A stretch of DNA of 64,000 nt, taken from NCBI GenBank assembly GCA_029719485.1, contig CP120722.1, positions 2,604,001 through 2,668,000 of the forward strand. Direction: 5' to 3'. The notes under the pieces were generated by a model that was not told the origin of the DNA, did not search any database, and was given only the letters and a program-made list of their open reading frames with translations. Each line of letters opens with the position of its first letter. Within the stretch, counting starts at the first letter, position 1. Positions 53,664 through 63,462 of this stretch are shown here, piece by piece. The DNA is from Kiritimatiellota bacterium B12222. GTDB lineage: Bacteria; Verrucomicrobiota; Kiritimatiellia; SS1-B-03-39; UBA6053. The position numbers were made by a program, and so were the translations under genes.

Positions 53664-55195
53664 TTGTTACGCAGTTCCTTGAGTTCGGGGCATTGTAACA
53701 AAAGGCTAGAGAGTCCGTAAAGAATAACTGCGGTCAGGATTGCGAGGCCTACGGCAATTAACTGGGGCCAGGTGGAGAACAAAGAATACACGGCACGAGC
53801 ACCGATGAGCATTGGAATACAACACAAGGCTTGTCGAATCCAAGAATTCCAAATCGATTTCCAATGGATATGGGCAAAACGTTTTTGGGCCAGGAGGGAG
53901 AGGATGATGACTTGGATTAAACTCGAGAGAACGGTTCCCATGGCTAAGCCCGCATGTTTCCATCCTGGAGGTAAAATCAGAATGAACAGGAGATTGAGGC
54001 TTAGATTTGCACTAACGGTCACGATGCCGATCATTACAGGAGTTCGGGTATCACTATGCGCATAAAACAGAGGGATGAAAATTTTGGAAGCACTAAATAC
54101 GATCAGTCCAGGGGCATAAAAAAACAAGGCGCGTGAGGTGACCAAGGTGGAGGTGCTGTCAAATTCACCGCGTTCAAAAACGGCACTGACAATGGGGGTG
54201 GCTAATCCGGCTAATCCCACCGCGGCCGGGATCATGACAAACATCAGTACCCGTAAACTTTGATCGAGGGTCCTTCCAATTTTTTCCCGATTATTTTCAT
54301 GAACCAAGTCCGAAAATTCAGGGAGGAGGGTGGTACCTAAGGCGGTGGCAAAGAGTCCCAAGGGAAGGTAAATGAGCCGTTCGGAATAGGAGAGCGCGAG
54401 CGGACCATAATCGGCGACCCAAATGGCGAGGATGCGATCCATCACGACATTGATTTGTACGATGGCGGCCCCGAGTGCGGCCGGGCCCATTAAACGGAGC
54501 ACTGATTTTACTTCCGGAGCAAAGGGCTCTATTTTTTCAGGGCGTCGATATCCTAATGTGCGAATAGGAGGGAGTTGGACTGCGAACTGGAGGATGCCTG
54601 CCACTAAAATGGACCAACAGATGAGTTCAACTTTATCTTCTTCACTAAGTCCTGGGAAAAATCCTACTCCCCATAACACTGCGATCCAAATGACATTTAA
54701 AAGGCAGGGGGCGAAAGCGGGAACCACAAATTTGCGATGTGCATTGAGCACGCCCATGGTGATGGCGGCTAGACAAATCCATATCATGTAGGGCAATAAG
54801 ATACGCAAAGAATGAAAGATATCGACGACTTTGGGGGGTAATCCTTCCCAAGCCAAGGCGTAGGTACAGCCTAACATTCCGACAAAAGAAATGCTTCCGA
54901 GAATGAGGATCAATAAGGAGGTAACGTTACGCGTCAGTTGCCATGCGGCGGCATCTCCTTCGCTTTTCTGTATGCGAATAAAACTGGGAATAAAGGCTGC
55001 AGATAAAGCACCTTCACCGAAAAGACGGCGGAATAAATTGGGGATGGTAAAGGCTACCACAAATGCGGAACCCACCCCTCCGGTTCCAAATACCCAAGCC
55101 ATCATCATTTCCCTGATCAAGCCCAGTAGGCGAGAACTCAGGGTTCCCAAACTTACCAGACCGGTATTCCGGAAGATGCGTGAATTAGTCCTCAT
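53660..55195 (-). CDS. murJ: Lipid II flippase MurJ (MviN family)
   Basis: ~511 residues from the ATG at 55195; the start at 55237 is less like the family, which begins with 'SLGTLSSRLLGLIREMMMAW'. Fourteen membrane helices expected; the family text 'RRLFGEGALSAAFIPSF' and 'PLGLFATALGTTLLPEFS' is present. Flips lipid-linked peptidoglycan precursor across the inner membrane. Same strand and overlapping the next gene (glycosyltransferase) by 11 bases. Confidence 0.95.
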   Translation of the reverse strand: MRTNSRIFRNTGLVSLGTLSSRLLGLIREMMMAWVFGTGGVGSAFVVAFTIPNLFRRLFGEGALSAAFIPSFIRIQKSEGDAAAWQLTRNVTSLLILILGSISFVGMLGCTYALAWEGLPPKVVDIFHSLRILLPYMIWICLAAITMGVLNAHRKFVVPAFAPCLLNVIWIAVLWGVGFFPGLSEEDKVELICWSILVAGILQFAVQLPPIRTLGYRRPEKIEPFAPEVKSVLRLMGPAALGAAIVQINVVMDRILAIWVADYGPLALSYSERLIYLPLGLFATALGTTLLPEFSDLVHENNREKIGRTLDQSLRVLMFVMIPAAVGLAGLATPIVSAVFERGEFDSTSTLVTSRALFFYAPGLIVFSASKIFIPLFYAHSDTRTPVMIGIVTVSANLSLNLLFILILPPGWKHAGLAMGTVLSSLIQVIILSLLAQKRFAHIHWKSIWNSWIRQALCCIPMLIGARAVYSLFSTWPQLIAVGLAILTAVILYGLSSLLLQCPELKELRNK

Positions 55196-55979
55196 CTTTG
55201 GGTCGATATTCCTTGTCCATGATGGCTTCCCATTCACATTCCCAGAGTTTGGCGTATTTGATCGCTACGCCGTAGGCCACGATGATGGCAATAATGAAGC
55301 CGCGCAACCCATCTAGATAACCCGCTTTGATGATGTATCCTTTAATGAAACGAGTGGGGGGGCGGGTAAGCAGATCCCAAAGGTGAAAACTACGTCCGGA
55401 ACGATACATTTCTTTTGCACTAATGGTTGAGAAACGGTTCACCACATTCAGATGATGGGTAAGGTCATTATAGGTATAGTGCCACAATTTTCCGGTAAGC
55501 GTTTTGACCGGTCCGTCTACAATCACCATGTCATGTGGTTCCTGTCCTCCACTATGACCTTTGTCTTTGCGGAACAAACGCAGTTTGATGTCGGGATTCC
55601 ACTCCCCGTGGCGGATCCACTTGCCCAGATAAAAAACCTGTCTGGGGAATTCGAAGCCCATATATTTTTCGGTGCCTGAGCGGAAGTGAAACAGGATTTG
55701 ATCCTTAAGGGTGGGAGAGACTTCTTCATCAGCATCTAAAAACAATACCCATTCTTTGTTGGCCATTTCACGCAGGCGATTGCGTTGGGTAATATACCCT
55801 TTCCATTCCTCTTGGTAGACTTTGTCGGTGAACTCTTTACAGATTTCGACAGTTTTATCGGTGCTGAAACTGTCGAGAATGACAATTTCATCACAAAAAG
55901 TGAGACTTTCTAAACAACGGCGCATGTTATGCTCTTCGTTGAAAGTCATGACGCAAGCGGATATTTCAGGACGTTTCAT
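55185..55979 (-). CDS. Family 2 glycosyltransferase (LPS core, WaaE/KdtX-like)
   Basis: 264 residues. GT2 signatures: 'ACVMTFNEEHNMRRCLESL', 'IVILDSFSTDKTVEI' and the DxD-type 'VLFLDADEEVSP'. A C-terminal amphipathic/hydrophobic stretch ('GLRGFIIAIIVAYGVA') may associate with the membrane. Closest by text to LPS-core beta-1,4-glucosyltransferases. Sits among murJ, a GT9 gene and lpxK, supporting an LPS role. Confidence 0.9.
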   Translation of the reverse strand: MKRPEISACVMTFNEEHNMRRCLESLTFCDEIVILDSFSTDKTVEICKEFTDKVYQEEWKGYITQRNRLREMANKEWVLFLDADEEVSPTLKDQILFHFRSGTEKYMGFEFPRQVFYLGKWIRHGEWNPDIKLRLFRKDKGHSGGQEPHDMVIVDGPVKTLTGKLWHYTYNDLTHHLNVVNRFSTISAKEMYRSGRSFHLWDLLTRPPTRFIKGYIIKAGYLDGLRGFIIAIIVAYGVAIKYAKLWECEWEAIMDKEYRPKDED

Positions 55980-55988
55980 ATAAGTGCT

Positions 55989-57026
55989 TTACGGGGTAGC
56001 AGGGAGATTAGCAAGGATCTGTTCACGTACCTCGTCGATGCTGACACGGGCGAGGGCGCTTGCGGCCTCTTCGCTGTGACGATCAATGGATCGGTTTCGG
56101 GTATCGCTATGTTGTAGAACCGTTGCAGTTGAAGATAATGGACCTGTTTTTTGTGGGTCCGTGGTGCCAAAAATGGCGATTAAAGGCGTGCCGACCGCGG
56201 CGGCGAGATGCATGCCTCCACTGTCATTGACCAGTGCCAAGGACAATTGTTGGAGCAGGGCGGTGAAGACGTGAAGATTGGTTTTTCCTGCAAGGGAACA
56301 GCCCTGTGACCCAAATGGAGCATTGAGGCTTTCACAGAGTGCTTCATCTGCGGGAGTTCCCAACCAGCAAACACTTCCACCCGTGGCTTGAATCCATGTT
56401 TGGGCTGAGGCTTGGAAACGGTCACCGGGCCATTGTTTGGAGGGGCCTCGGGCTGCGCCGGGTATGCATCCTAAAATAGGCTGAGGCAAATTGGCCAACA
56501 AATCGGTAGCCCTTTGTAGAGCCTCAGCAGGAGGATTTATTTGTGGTGGAGGTAAATGTTCAGGCAAAGGATCCGGTAAGAGCAACTTCGCAATTTCCCA
56601 TTGTTGATGTTTCGCATCCATCTCCGAAAGGTTTACGCCATGGTGGATGAGCAGGGGACGTCCACATTGGTGAGTAGTGCCTTTACGATGCGGGATGCCG
56701 GCAAGGGTGGGTAAAAGTGCGGAACGGAATGAATGAGGTAACACAATGGCATGTGTACACTTCAAGGCACGAAGCTTTTTGGCTGATTTAAAAAGTTCTT
56801 TTGTGCCAGCAGGAAGAGGGATCACTTGATGAACAGCCGTTTGCATTTCCCACAAGCCCACTTGACCCGGTCGTGCTGCAATCAAAATTTGCGCATTCGG
56901 ATGCAGTTGTTGTTTGAGCACTTGAACCGCGGGCATGGCCATGATGCCATCGCCTAACCAATTGGGCACGATGAGTAACAATCGAAGGTCAGGGCTATTC
57001 AAGACAGATGCGTCGTATCCAGTCAT
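55989..57026 (-). CDS. Family 9 glycosyltransferase (heptosyltransferase-like)
   Basis: 345 residues from the ATG at 57026, preceded by AGGAGGAG; the ORF extends upstream into lpxK without better starts. 'LRLLLIVPNWLGDGIMAMPA' opens the GT-B N-domain; 'LGCIPGAARGPSKQWPGDRF' and 'ALVNDSGGMHLAAAVGTP' form the donor site. GT9 enzymes attach heptoses to LPS core, or related sugars. Overlaps the lpxK end by ~30 bases. Confidence 0.93.
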   Translation of the reverse strand: MTGYDASVLNSPDLRLLLIVPNWLGDGIMAMPAVQVLKQQLHPNAQILIAARPGQVGLWEMQTAVHQVIPLPAGTKELFKSAKKLRALKCTHAIVLPHSFRSALLPTLAGIPHRKGTTHQCGRPLLIHHGVNLSEMDAKHQQWEIAKLLLPDPLPEHLPPPQINPPAEALQRATDLLANLPQPILGCIPGAARGPSKQWPGDRFQASAQTWIQATGGSVCWLGTPADEALCESLNAPFGSQGCSLAGKTNLHVFTALLQQLSLALVNDSGGMHLAAAVGTPLIAIFGTTDPQKTGPLSSTATVLQHSDTRNRSIDRHSEEAASALARVSIDEVREQILANLPATP

Positions 57027-58164
57027 GGTACTCCTCCTGTCCGGTGAACATTTCAATTTCAACCCGCAAATAGATGAGTGGCATGTCACGTCTTTCCAGA
57101 TGAGGAATACGCACTGCATCTTTTTCGGTGGTAAGAATGGCATCAACGCCTAGTTCGCAGGCATGTTCGACAATGTCTAAAATTTCCTGAAGACTGTAGC
57201 GATGGTGGTCGGCAAAGGTAATATGTTCGACCACTGTAGCGCCGTAATTGACCAATTCTCTTTCAAATCCAGCGGGTACCGCAATCCCCGAAAGGGCGAT
57301 CACTTTTTTTCCTTTTAACCACGTTAGATCTTCTTTGACATCTTTGAATAAATGTTTGAGGAAACGGGGGCAATGCCTGCATTCTGAAATTTCGGCGGTG
57401 GGATTGAGTTCTCGAAGTTGGGTGCTGAGTTCTCTAGCACCATCGCCATTACTTTTGGTGATAAAAATAAATCCGGCCCGTTTGATATTACGAATGGGTT
57501 CACGCAAAAGGCCACGGGGAAGGGTGCGACCATTATCAAAAGGGTTTGTCCGGTCGACCAATACGATGTCGAGTCGATGTTTGAGGGCTAAATGTTGAAA
57601 TCCATCATCGAGAATAAGGGTGTCACAGCGTAATTTCCGTATGGCATATTGACCCGACATCACCCGATTTTTCCCTACAATTACAGAAACGCCAGGCAGG
57701 TTTTTTGCCAGCATGTAAGGTTCATCTCCACTGAAAATGGGCTCCACTTTGAGGGATTTTCCATCCGAAACCACTAAGGAGGCTTCTACATCGACTTTTC
57801 CGCCTAACAAATCCCGAAAGCGTTGTTTAAATCCACGCTTTTTCTTTTTCTTTTTGTAGCCACGACTGAGGATGGCCACTTTTCGTCCATTTTCGGCCAG
57901 GGAACGTGCCAACAATTCTACCACCGGGGTTTTACCTGTTCCTCCTACGGTGAGATTTCCTACACTAACGACTTGGCAGCCTAAGGTATGGTGTTTGAGC
58001 AGGCCGATGCGATATCCCCAAAGTCGAAATTGCACGATGGCGGCAAACACATAAGAAAGTCCCCCGAGGGTCAATCGCAACAACGATGCCCCGGTTCCAC
58101 GTTTGGTGCCATCTACGACCCCCAACAGATAGGTTTCAGCTCTTTCTAAAAATTTTCTCGCCAT
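56995..58164 (-). CDS. lpxK: Tetraacyldisaccharide 4'-kinase
   Basis: 389 residues. The P-loop-type motif '[18 protein letters not shown]' (~residue 68-85), '[17 protein letters not shown]' and '[16 protein letters not shown]' are typical of LpxK, which phosphorylates the lipid A 4'-position. An extra Lys-rich insertion ('[11 protein letters not shown]') follows 'LSRG'. Membrane-associated through its N-terminal helix. Shows the organism makes lipid A. Confidence 0.95.
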   Translation of the reverse strand: MARKFLERAETYLLGVVDGTKRGTGASLLRLTLGGLSYVFAAIVQFRLWGYRIGLLKHHTLGCQVVSVGNLTVGGTGKTPVVELLARSLAENGRKVAILSRGYKKKKKKRGFKQRFRDLLGGKVDVEASLVVSDGKSLKVEPIFSGDEPYMLAKNLPGVSVIVGKNRVMSGQYAIRKLRCDTLILDDGFQHLALKHRLDIVLVDRTNPFDNGRTLPRGLLREPIRNIKRAGFIFITKSNGDGARELSTQLRELNPTAEISECRHCPRFLKHLFKDVKEDLTWLKGKKVIALSGIAVPAGFERELVNYGATVVEHITFADHHRYSLQEILDIVEHACELGVDAILTTEKDAVRIPHLERRDMPLIYLRVEIEMFTGQEEYHDWIRRICLE

Positions 58165-58265
58165 GGAGGGGTCTTATGTCAGCAGAGAACGAATTAAAAG
58201 CGAAAAGGGTGTCGGTGAAGTGCTGAGAAATGACCCCTGGAATGGAGGGCGCTGCCGGGGTGGTT

Positions 58266-59168
58266 TTATAACCAAGGGGATTGTTTCGCGGACAGGGGTT
58301 CACGGTTCGGCAAGAGCAGCGGTCGAATGGGCTTGAGAACAAAATTCCGATGCATTCTGGACAGAAGGGGTTCCGGTAGAGTGGAACTGTTTTCTTTTAG
58401 ACTTTGCTGAAATTCTTGGGTTTCTGCTACAAGATCTCCAGGATAGGCTTGGAGTTGTTGAGGCCAAATGTCTGATGCGACCCAGTCGTATAAGGCTTGA
58501 TCTTCTCTATTCGCTTCTTTCAAAATTGACTGAAGATCAGGATCTGCTCGTAGATGTTTTTGAAATAATCTGATTTTTTTCAAGTACTCAGGATGACGCG
58601 ATTGTAGACGGTCGTGTTGATCGCGAAGCGTATTTTTGCGTTGGTAGGAAAGGTTCATGCCGGGTTCACCCACCCAGTGTCGAAACAGTAAAAGGGAAAG
58701 ATCAAAGAATTCAACTCGTAAGAAGAGGAAGGGTGAATTCCTGACCACCTGTTGGACACCTTCCGCGGTCCCTTTTTGGCAAAGTTGTCTGCATTGGCGG
58801 TTTCTGTTTTCCGGAGCTTTTGCCCATTTTTTTACCAAGGTTTCAAAATCATCAACAAAAACTCCCGCATGGGCTTTCCAGCGCAAGAACCAAGTAATAT
58901 GTGAAATGGAGCGAGCAACAGGGTCACGTAAAAACGTGTAATATTGGATATCGGGTTCAACGATCTGTAGGTCGGTATCTGGATGAATGGTGTGACCGAT
59001 GATGCTCTGTAAGTGAGGGTAAATCCATTTCAAGTTTTTTAAATTTTGCGGAGATAAGGCCTGATGTTGAAAGCCCGGACTATCAAAATGTCTCCACTTA
59101 AAATGCTTTCTCAGGATGGTGTTAAAAGACGTTCCTGCCGTTTTGTAGGTGTGGCAAAAGGCAATCAT
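58266..59168 (-). CDS. Sulfotransferase-family protein
   Basis: 300 residues, start with GGAAAGTGAG upstream. The PAPS 5'-phosphosulfate-binding motif 'CHTYKTAGTSFNTIL' at residues 4-18 and 3'-phosphate motif 'FLRDPVARSISHITW' (~80) identify the family. It is separated by ~100 bases from lpxK and flanks the LPS/cell-wall cluster, so it may sulfate a surface glycan or lipid; that link is inference. Confidence 0.8.
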   Translation of the reverse strand: MIAFCHTYKTAGTSFNTILRKHFKWRHFDSPGFQHQALSPQNLKNLKWIYPHLQSIIGHTIHPDTDLQIVEPDIQYYTFLRDPVARSISHITWFLRWKAHAGVFVDDFETLVKKWAKAPENRNRQCRQLCQKGTAEGVQQVVRNSPFLFLRVEFFDLSLLLFRHWVGEPGMNLSYQRKNTLRDQHDRLQSRHPEYLKKIRLFQKHLRADPDLQSILKEANREDQALYDWVASDIWPQQLQAYPGDLVAETQEFQQSLKENSSTLPEPLLSRMHRNFVLKPIRPLLLPNREPLSAKQSPWL

Positions 59169-59233
59169 CTCACTTTCCTTTTCGCGTAGGGGGTCTTGAA
59201 GTGAATGAATGCTTTGGAGCTTTCATCACGGGA

Positions 59234-60274
59234 CTATCGAGATTTTTTTAGTCGGGCCTCTTCTTGAGCGCGACGATAGGTTTTTCCAAGGGATTTATCA
59301 TGGGAGCGCCGTTCGTATAAGGTCGCTCGATTGTGAGCTTGTTCTTTTAACAATTTTTGGAAGTTTGTGACTCTTCGTGGGTCCACTTCGCCATGTTCTA
59401 ATGCATGTCTCACGGCGCATCCCGGTTCATTTGTGTGACCACAGTTCGTGAATTTGCACTCTAAACTTAAGGCTTCAATATCCGCAAAGGTCGCATTTAC
59501 GCCATCCGCACAATCGGCTAATTGTAGCTCCCGCATTCCCGGAGTATCTAAAATTAATGCACCATTTGGCATTGGAAACAAGGTGCGACGCGAGGTGGTA
59601 TGACGACCTTTGGCGTCATTTTCACGAATTTCCCAAGTGTCTTGGATCTCTTCTTCTAGCAAGGTGTTGGTGAGCGTTGATTTCCCAGAACCCGATGAGC
59701 CCATGAGCACTACGGTTGTACCTGGTTTACACCAGGTGCTCAGGTGACGGGTACTTTCTTCATCCAAACAATTCACGGCTTCCACCGCAAGTGCGGGATC
59801 CAATTTTTGCACCTCGTCAATGAAAGGGGCCGGGTCATCGCAGAGGTCTGCTTTACTCAATACGATGACAGGTTCGACCCGTGCTTCATGTGCTAAACTG
59901 AGGTAGCGTTCGATACGATTAAGGTTAAAGTCAGCATTGAGAGAGCAGACAATGAAACAAACATCTACATTGGATGCAATTAATTGGGGAGCGATTTTTG
60001 TACCCGCGGCTTTGCGGGTAAATAAACTCTTCCGATCGAGAAGTCTACTGATTTTATCGGGTGCAGATAAAAGCACCCAATCACCTACCGCCATTTTAGG
60101 GGAGGAGTAGAGGAGTGGAATCAGCAGGCGTTCCTCACCATTATCCACTTCTGCATCGCATCGATGTTGTTCGATGACCCGGGCAGGTTGAAGGGTCTCA
60201 GCCTCTTCTTGGGAAAGCTGGGTAGAAAAGAAGGGTTGCCAGCCTAGTTCCTGAAGAGAATCATGGTCTATCAA
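59234..60274 (-). CDS. rsgA: Ribosome small-subunit GTPase RsgA
   Basis: 346 residues with a TTG start; an in-frame stop lies eight codons upstream and the next ATG falls within the conserved OB-fold. OB domain at ~20-110, then a circularly permuted GTPase ('VLSKADLCDD' before 'MGSSGSGKSTLTNTL' and 'LILDTPGMREL'), and a zinc motif 'CKFTNCGHTNEPGC'. Helps 30S maturation. Confidence 0.95.
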   Translation of the reverse strand: MIDHDSLQELGWQPFFSTQLSQEEAETLQPARVIEQHRCDAEVDNGEERLLIPLLYSSPKMAVGDWVLLSAPDKISRLLDRKSLFTRKAAGTKIAPQLIASNVDVCFIVCSLNADFNLNRIERYLSLAHEARVEPVIVLSKADLCDDPAPFIDEVQKLDPALAVEAVNCLDEESTRHLSTWCKPGTTVVLMGSSGSGKSTLTNTLLEEEIQDTWEIRENDAKGRHTTSRRTLFPMPNGALILDTPGMRELQLADCADGVNATFADIEALSLECKFTNCGHTNEPGCAVRHALEHGEVDPRRVTNFQKLLKEQAHNRATLYERRSHDKSLGKTYRRAQEEARLKKSR

Positions 60275-60292
60275 AATGAAGTCCGGGTGAAA

Positions 60293-60970
60293 TTAGAGCT
60301 GAACCTCAAGGGTTTGCAGTTCGGTTCCGCGAATGAGGTTGATGGTGGCAGAGTAGCTCGTGCTTTTCTTTAATTCGGCGGCCATTTGTTCAGCTGAGGT
60401 GATGCCGACGTCGTTAATAGAAACTAAAATGTCTTTTTCAAGAATCCCTGCTTCACTTGCAGGAGAGTTTTCTTTGATCGCCCGGACAATGACACCCACG
60501 CCATCCTTTAATCCTAAGTATTGACCTACTGCAGGGGCGATGTTTTCGATGCCTACACCTAAACTTTTGGGTGCGCGAGGGGCTGCGGCGGAATAGGTAG
60601 GCATTTGGCCAACACCGAGGGTGGGTTGAACCAACGCGGCTTTTCCATCACGTATTAAGCGAAGTTCTACACTGCGACCTGCAGGTGTTTCGAGCACCAT
60701 GCGTTGCAAGGCACGTGCGCTTTCGACTCGTTGGCCGTTATAGGAAACAATCACATCATTGTCCATGATGCCGGCTTTGGCTGCGGGACTCTCTGGACCT
60801 ACTGCTTTTACCCAAGCACCATATTCACCAGGTAACGATAATGCGGTTACTTGTTCAGCCACGACTTCATCTAATGCTACACCCAACATGCCCGGAGGAT
60901 GTTGTTGGGAGAAGGCCGGAAGGGTAGAAATGGCTGCGCAGATCAAAAGGGTACGTAGAGATTTTTTCAT
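60293..60970 (-). CDS. Exported protein with two PDZ domains
   Basis: 225 residues from the ATG at 60970, giving a clear signal peptide ('LRTLLICAAISTLPAFSQ'). Two PDZ domains: ~30-115 ('GIMDNDVIVSYNGQRVESA') and ~130-225 ('GILEKDILVSINDVGITSA'). No trypsin or protease catalytic region, unlike DegP. Periplasmic binding protein, perhaps an adaptor or inhibitor of a protease. Ten-odd bases upstream of the rsgA start on the same strand. Confidence 0.88.
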   Translation of the reverse strand: MKKSLRTLLICAAISTLPAFSQQHPPGMLGVALDEVVAEQVTALSLPGEYGAWVKAVGPESPAAKAGIMDNDVIVSYNGQRVESARALQRMVLETPAGRSVELRLIRDGKAALVQPTLGVGQMPTYSAAAPRAPKSLGVGIENIAPAVGQYLGLKDGVGVIVRAIKENSPASEAGILEKDILVSINDVGITSAEQMAAELKKSTSYSATINLIRGTELQTLEVQL

Positions 60971-61159
60971 ATCAGAACTTATTTCGTTAAATTGTGTGAA
61001 ATTTTTGTCTAATCCATTATCAGGCAAGATGCAAGTCTAGGGTCTTGATTTAGATGAAGAATACGAGGGGAATGACGCAAGATGGGGGATGCCCTTTTTA
61101 GATGTAAGATGAGCTTTCTCAGATCAGAATGACGGATCCTCCATCTTCTATCCACGTAT

Positions 61160-61927
61160 TTATCCAAACATGGCGCTGGCATCATTTACCGCGTCTGGAA
61201 AAATGCTTTGCACATCTCCTTCCAAACGTAAAGCCACATGCGGGAGGCCGTCATGTGCCGTTTCACCTTGATTGATAATGAGATATGGGATGCCGGCTCG
61301 AGCGGCCATAATGGGAAAACTGGCAGCGGGTTGCACGGAGAGTGTGCTACCGATGGCGATGATGAGGTCTGGATGTTGCATCGCCAGTTGGGCCCGTTGC
61401 ATATCGGCTTCTTTCAGCATTTCACCGAATTGAATAACGCCCGGTTTTAGAAAATGGTTGCAGTGCGGACAGAGGGGGAGAGTATGATCACGTAGCCATG
61501 CCTCATACCAGTCTTGAGCCAGATCTTTGAATCCACATGCGATGCAGACTACTTCATCCATGCGTCCATGTAACTCGACAAGTTTGTCTTCTGGGATACC
61601 GGCCCGACGATGTAGACTGTCAATATTTTGGGTGATCACGCTGGTTAATTTGCCTAAACGGTCAAGTTGACTTATCGCAAGATGGGCTGGCGTAGGGGCA
61701 ACATCCTTCCATTGTTGCCAATCTTCGCTTTTAAAGGTCCAGTATTGTTCCCGTTTTTCTGGGTCTTCCATGAAATCCTGTAGGGTGATTTCGGGACGTG
61801 TTTTCCAAATGCCTTGGGGCCCCCGATAATCAGGAATACCGGCGCCGGTACTGATACCGGCGCCGGTGAAGATGACAATCCGTTCGGATTGTACTAAGAA
61901 TTCAAGAAGAGTTGATGCTTGGTTCAT
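61160..61927 (-). CDS. Sirtuin NAD-dependent protein deacylase
   Basis: 255 residues. NAD-binding 'FTGAGISTGAGIPDYRG', 'VITQNIDSLHRRAG' and catalytic His in 'VELHGRMDEV', a zinc module with two CxxC pairs ('CIACGF' and 'CPHCNHFLKPGVIQFGEML') and 'AIGSTLSVQPAASFP'. Class like bacterial CobB. Removes acyl groups from lysines using NAD. Coupled to the upstream TlpA-like gene by an ATGA overlap. Confidence 0.95.
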   Translation of the reverse strand: MNQASTLLEFLVQSERIVIFTGAGISTGAGIPDYRGPQGIWKTRPEITLQDFMEDPEKREQYWTFKSEDWQQWKDVAPTPAHLAISQLDRLGKLTSVITQNIDSLHRRAGIPEDKLVELHGRMDEVVCIACGFKDLAQDWYEAWLRDHTLPLCPHCNHFLKPGVIQFGEMLKEADMQRAQLAMQHPDLIIAIGSTLSVQPAASFPIMAARAGIPYLIINQGETAHDGLPHVALRLEGDVQSIFPDAVNDASAMFG

Positions 61928-62784
61928 TCAGCCAGTAGTTTTTCGATTGTTTGTTCTAATTGAGGACCGCGGGTATCCACTGCCACAACTTTTCCTGTTT
62001 TATCGAGGATGAAGATGCTCGGGATGGATGTGATCGCAAATTTATCCGCAATGGATTCTTTTTGATCATTGTCCCAGAGCATGGGCCATGCGAGTTCGTT
62101 GTCGGCTATGTAGTTTTCAAGCGGATCAATACTACGATCTAAAGAGATACCAATGATTTCAAAGCCTTGGTCATGGTATTTGGCATAGGCGGCTTTTACA
62201 TTGGGCATTTCTGCAATACAGGGGCCGCACCAGGTCGCCCAGAAGTCCACCATGACGACTTTGCCTTTATAATCACTTAGAGATAATTTTTTACCTTCAA
62301 GCGTGGTGCCCGTTAACTCAAGGGTATCCCCAATGCTCGGTTTGTTTAATTGGGCGGTAATCATACCGGTCACCTGTGCGTAAACAGGGTTGCCGTCGGT
62401 TTTTGCTAACTCCTCAAAAGTTGCCAGAACTTCTTGTGCTTGTTCTTTGTTTCCTTGTTGAAGGCTGAATTGCACCAACATCATACCCGATTGAGCCAAT
62501 TCATTTGCGGGAAGGGGTGTTTGAGATTGTAGGTCATTAAATTGAGCTTCGAGTAGTGATAAGAGCGCTTCATTATCTTCTGCATAGAACGCTGCTTCGA
62601 TGGCTTTCTTACGTCCGTTATCAATATCGGTGGCCTGGGGGTTCGCATTGATGTAAATCGTAAGATCCTCAAGCATGGCTTGGTAATGCTTTTTGCTGAT
62701 CTCATCTACAGAATCTGCGAACAAGGGCAGGGTGGTCGCAAAGAGAGAGGCTGAGGCCAAAAGAGTTAGTAGTGTTTTCTTCAT
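61924..62784 (-). CDS. Exported TlpA/ResA-type thioredoxin-fold protein
   Basis: 286 residues from the ATG at 62784, which gives signal peptide 'LLTLLASASLFATTLPLFA'. A helical N-terminal domain (~25-150) resembling the DUF4369/tetratricopeptide-like part of such proteins precedes a thioredoxin domain with active site WCGPC in 'VDFWATWCGPCIAEMP' (~190-205). Periplasmic thiol-disulfide exchange, e.g. for cytochrome maturation, is the family role. Confidence 0.9.
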   Translation of the reverse strand: MKKTLLTLLASASLFATTLPLFADSVDEISKKHYQAMLEDLTIYINANPQATDIDNGRKKAIEAAFYAEDNEALLSLLEAQFNDLQSQTPLPANELAQSGMMLVQFSLQQGNKEQAQEVLATFEELAKTDGNPVYAQVTGMITAQLNKPSIGDTLELTGTTLEGKKLSLSDYKGKVVMVDFWATWCGPCIAEMPNVKAAYAKYHDQGFEIIGISLDRSIDPLENYIADNELAWPMLWDNDQKESIADKFAITSIPSIFILDKTGKVVAVDTRGPQLEQTIEKLLAE

Positions 62785-62912
62785 GAGGGATGTTTCTCCA
62801 AGTTGAGGTTTCAATTAACATGGATAAGACGAGCTGTACAACAGGATCTTACAGTGAAGCTAAATAAAAATCACAGTTGCACTCCTGTAAAAAATGCACA
62901 TAGTATATTGGA

Positions 62913-63197
62913 ATGAGCGCTAAAGCTAAAGCCACAATCATGAATGAAGCAGGGATCCATTGTCGTCCCTCGACCCATATTATCAAAACTGTACGTGATT
63001 ATCCGGGAAGGATGCAGGTCACCCATGCTGAAAATGGGAGTTGTCACTTAACCTCCATGTTGGATTTGATGATTTTAGGACTCACCTGTGGATCAGAAGT
63101 TGAGATAGAAGTAGAAGGTCCCGATGAAGAGCTTCAATTGAAAAAATTGGTCGAATTATTTGAACATATTTATGACTTCCCTGATGCGGGGATGTAG
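62913..63197 (+). CDS. HPr-like phosphocarrier protein
   Basis: 94 residues. 'MNEAGIHCRPSTHIIKTV' contains the phospho-accepting His and following Arg of HPr ('GLHARP' in canonical forms). 'TSMLDLMILGL' corresponds to the HPr kinase-site helix but the usual Ser-Ile is Ser-Met. No enzyme I, EII or HPr kinase in view. May act in PTS-type regulation or sugar transport. A putative promoter (TTGCAC, 18, TAGTAT) ends seven bases before the ATG, which would leave almost no leader. Confidence 0.88.
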   Translation: MSAKAKATIMNEAGIHCRPSTHIIKTVRDYPGRMQVTHAENGSCHLTSMLDLMILGLTCGSEVEIEVEGPDEELQLKKLVELFEHIYDFPDAGM

Positions 63198-63462
63198 AAA
63201 TAAACGTCGAATAAATGAATTCGGTGATCCTGTTTACGTATAGAGAGATTTCCGTTTCTATATAGAAGGTTATTTTTTAGAAGTGCTCAATTTTAAATGA
63301 TTTTCAGGATAGATGTACCGTTTTGTCGTGATCTCCTCTCGTTCTCCCATCTTTCTGACTTGCCAAAGGGGGTTTTATCCCTCATAGAATCCCGCTCTCT
63401 CGTTGGAAAACTCTGTTTTCCCTATTTTTTTTGAATGCCTTAACGCCCAATGGACCAAGATT

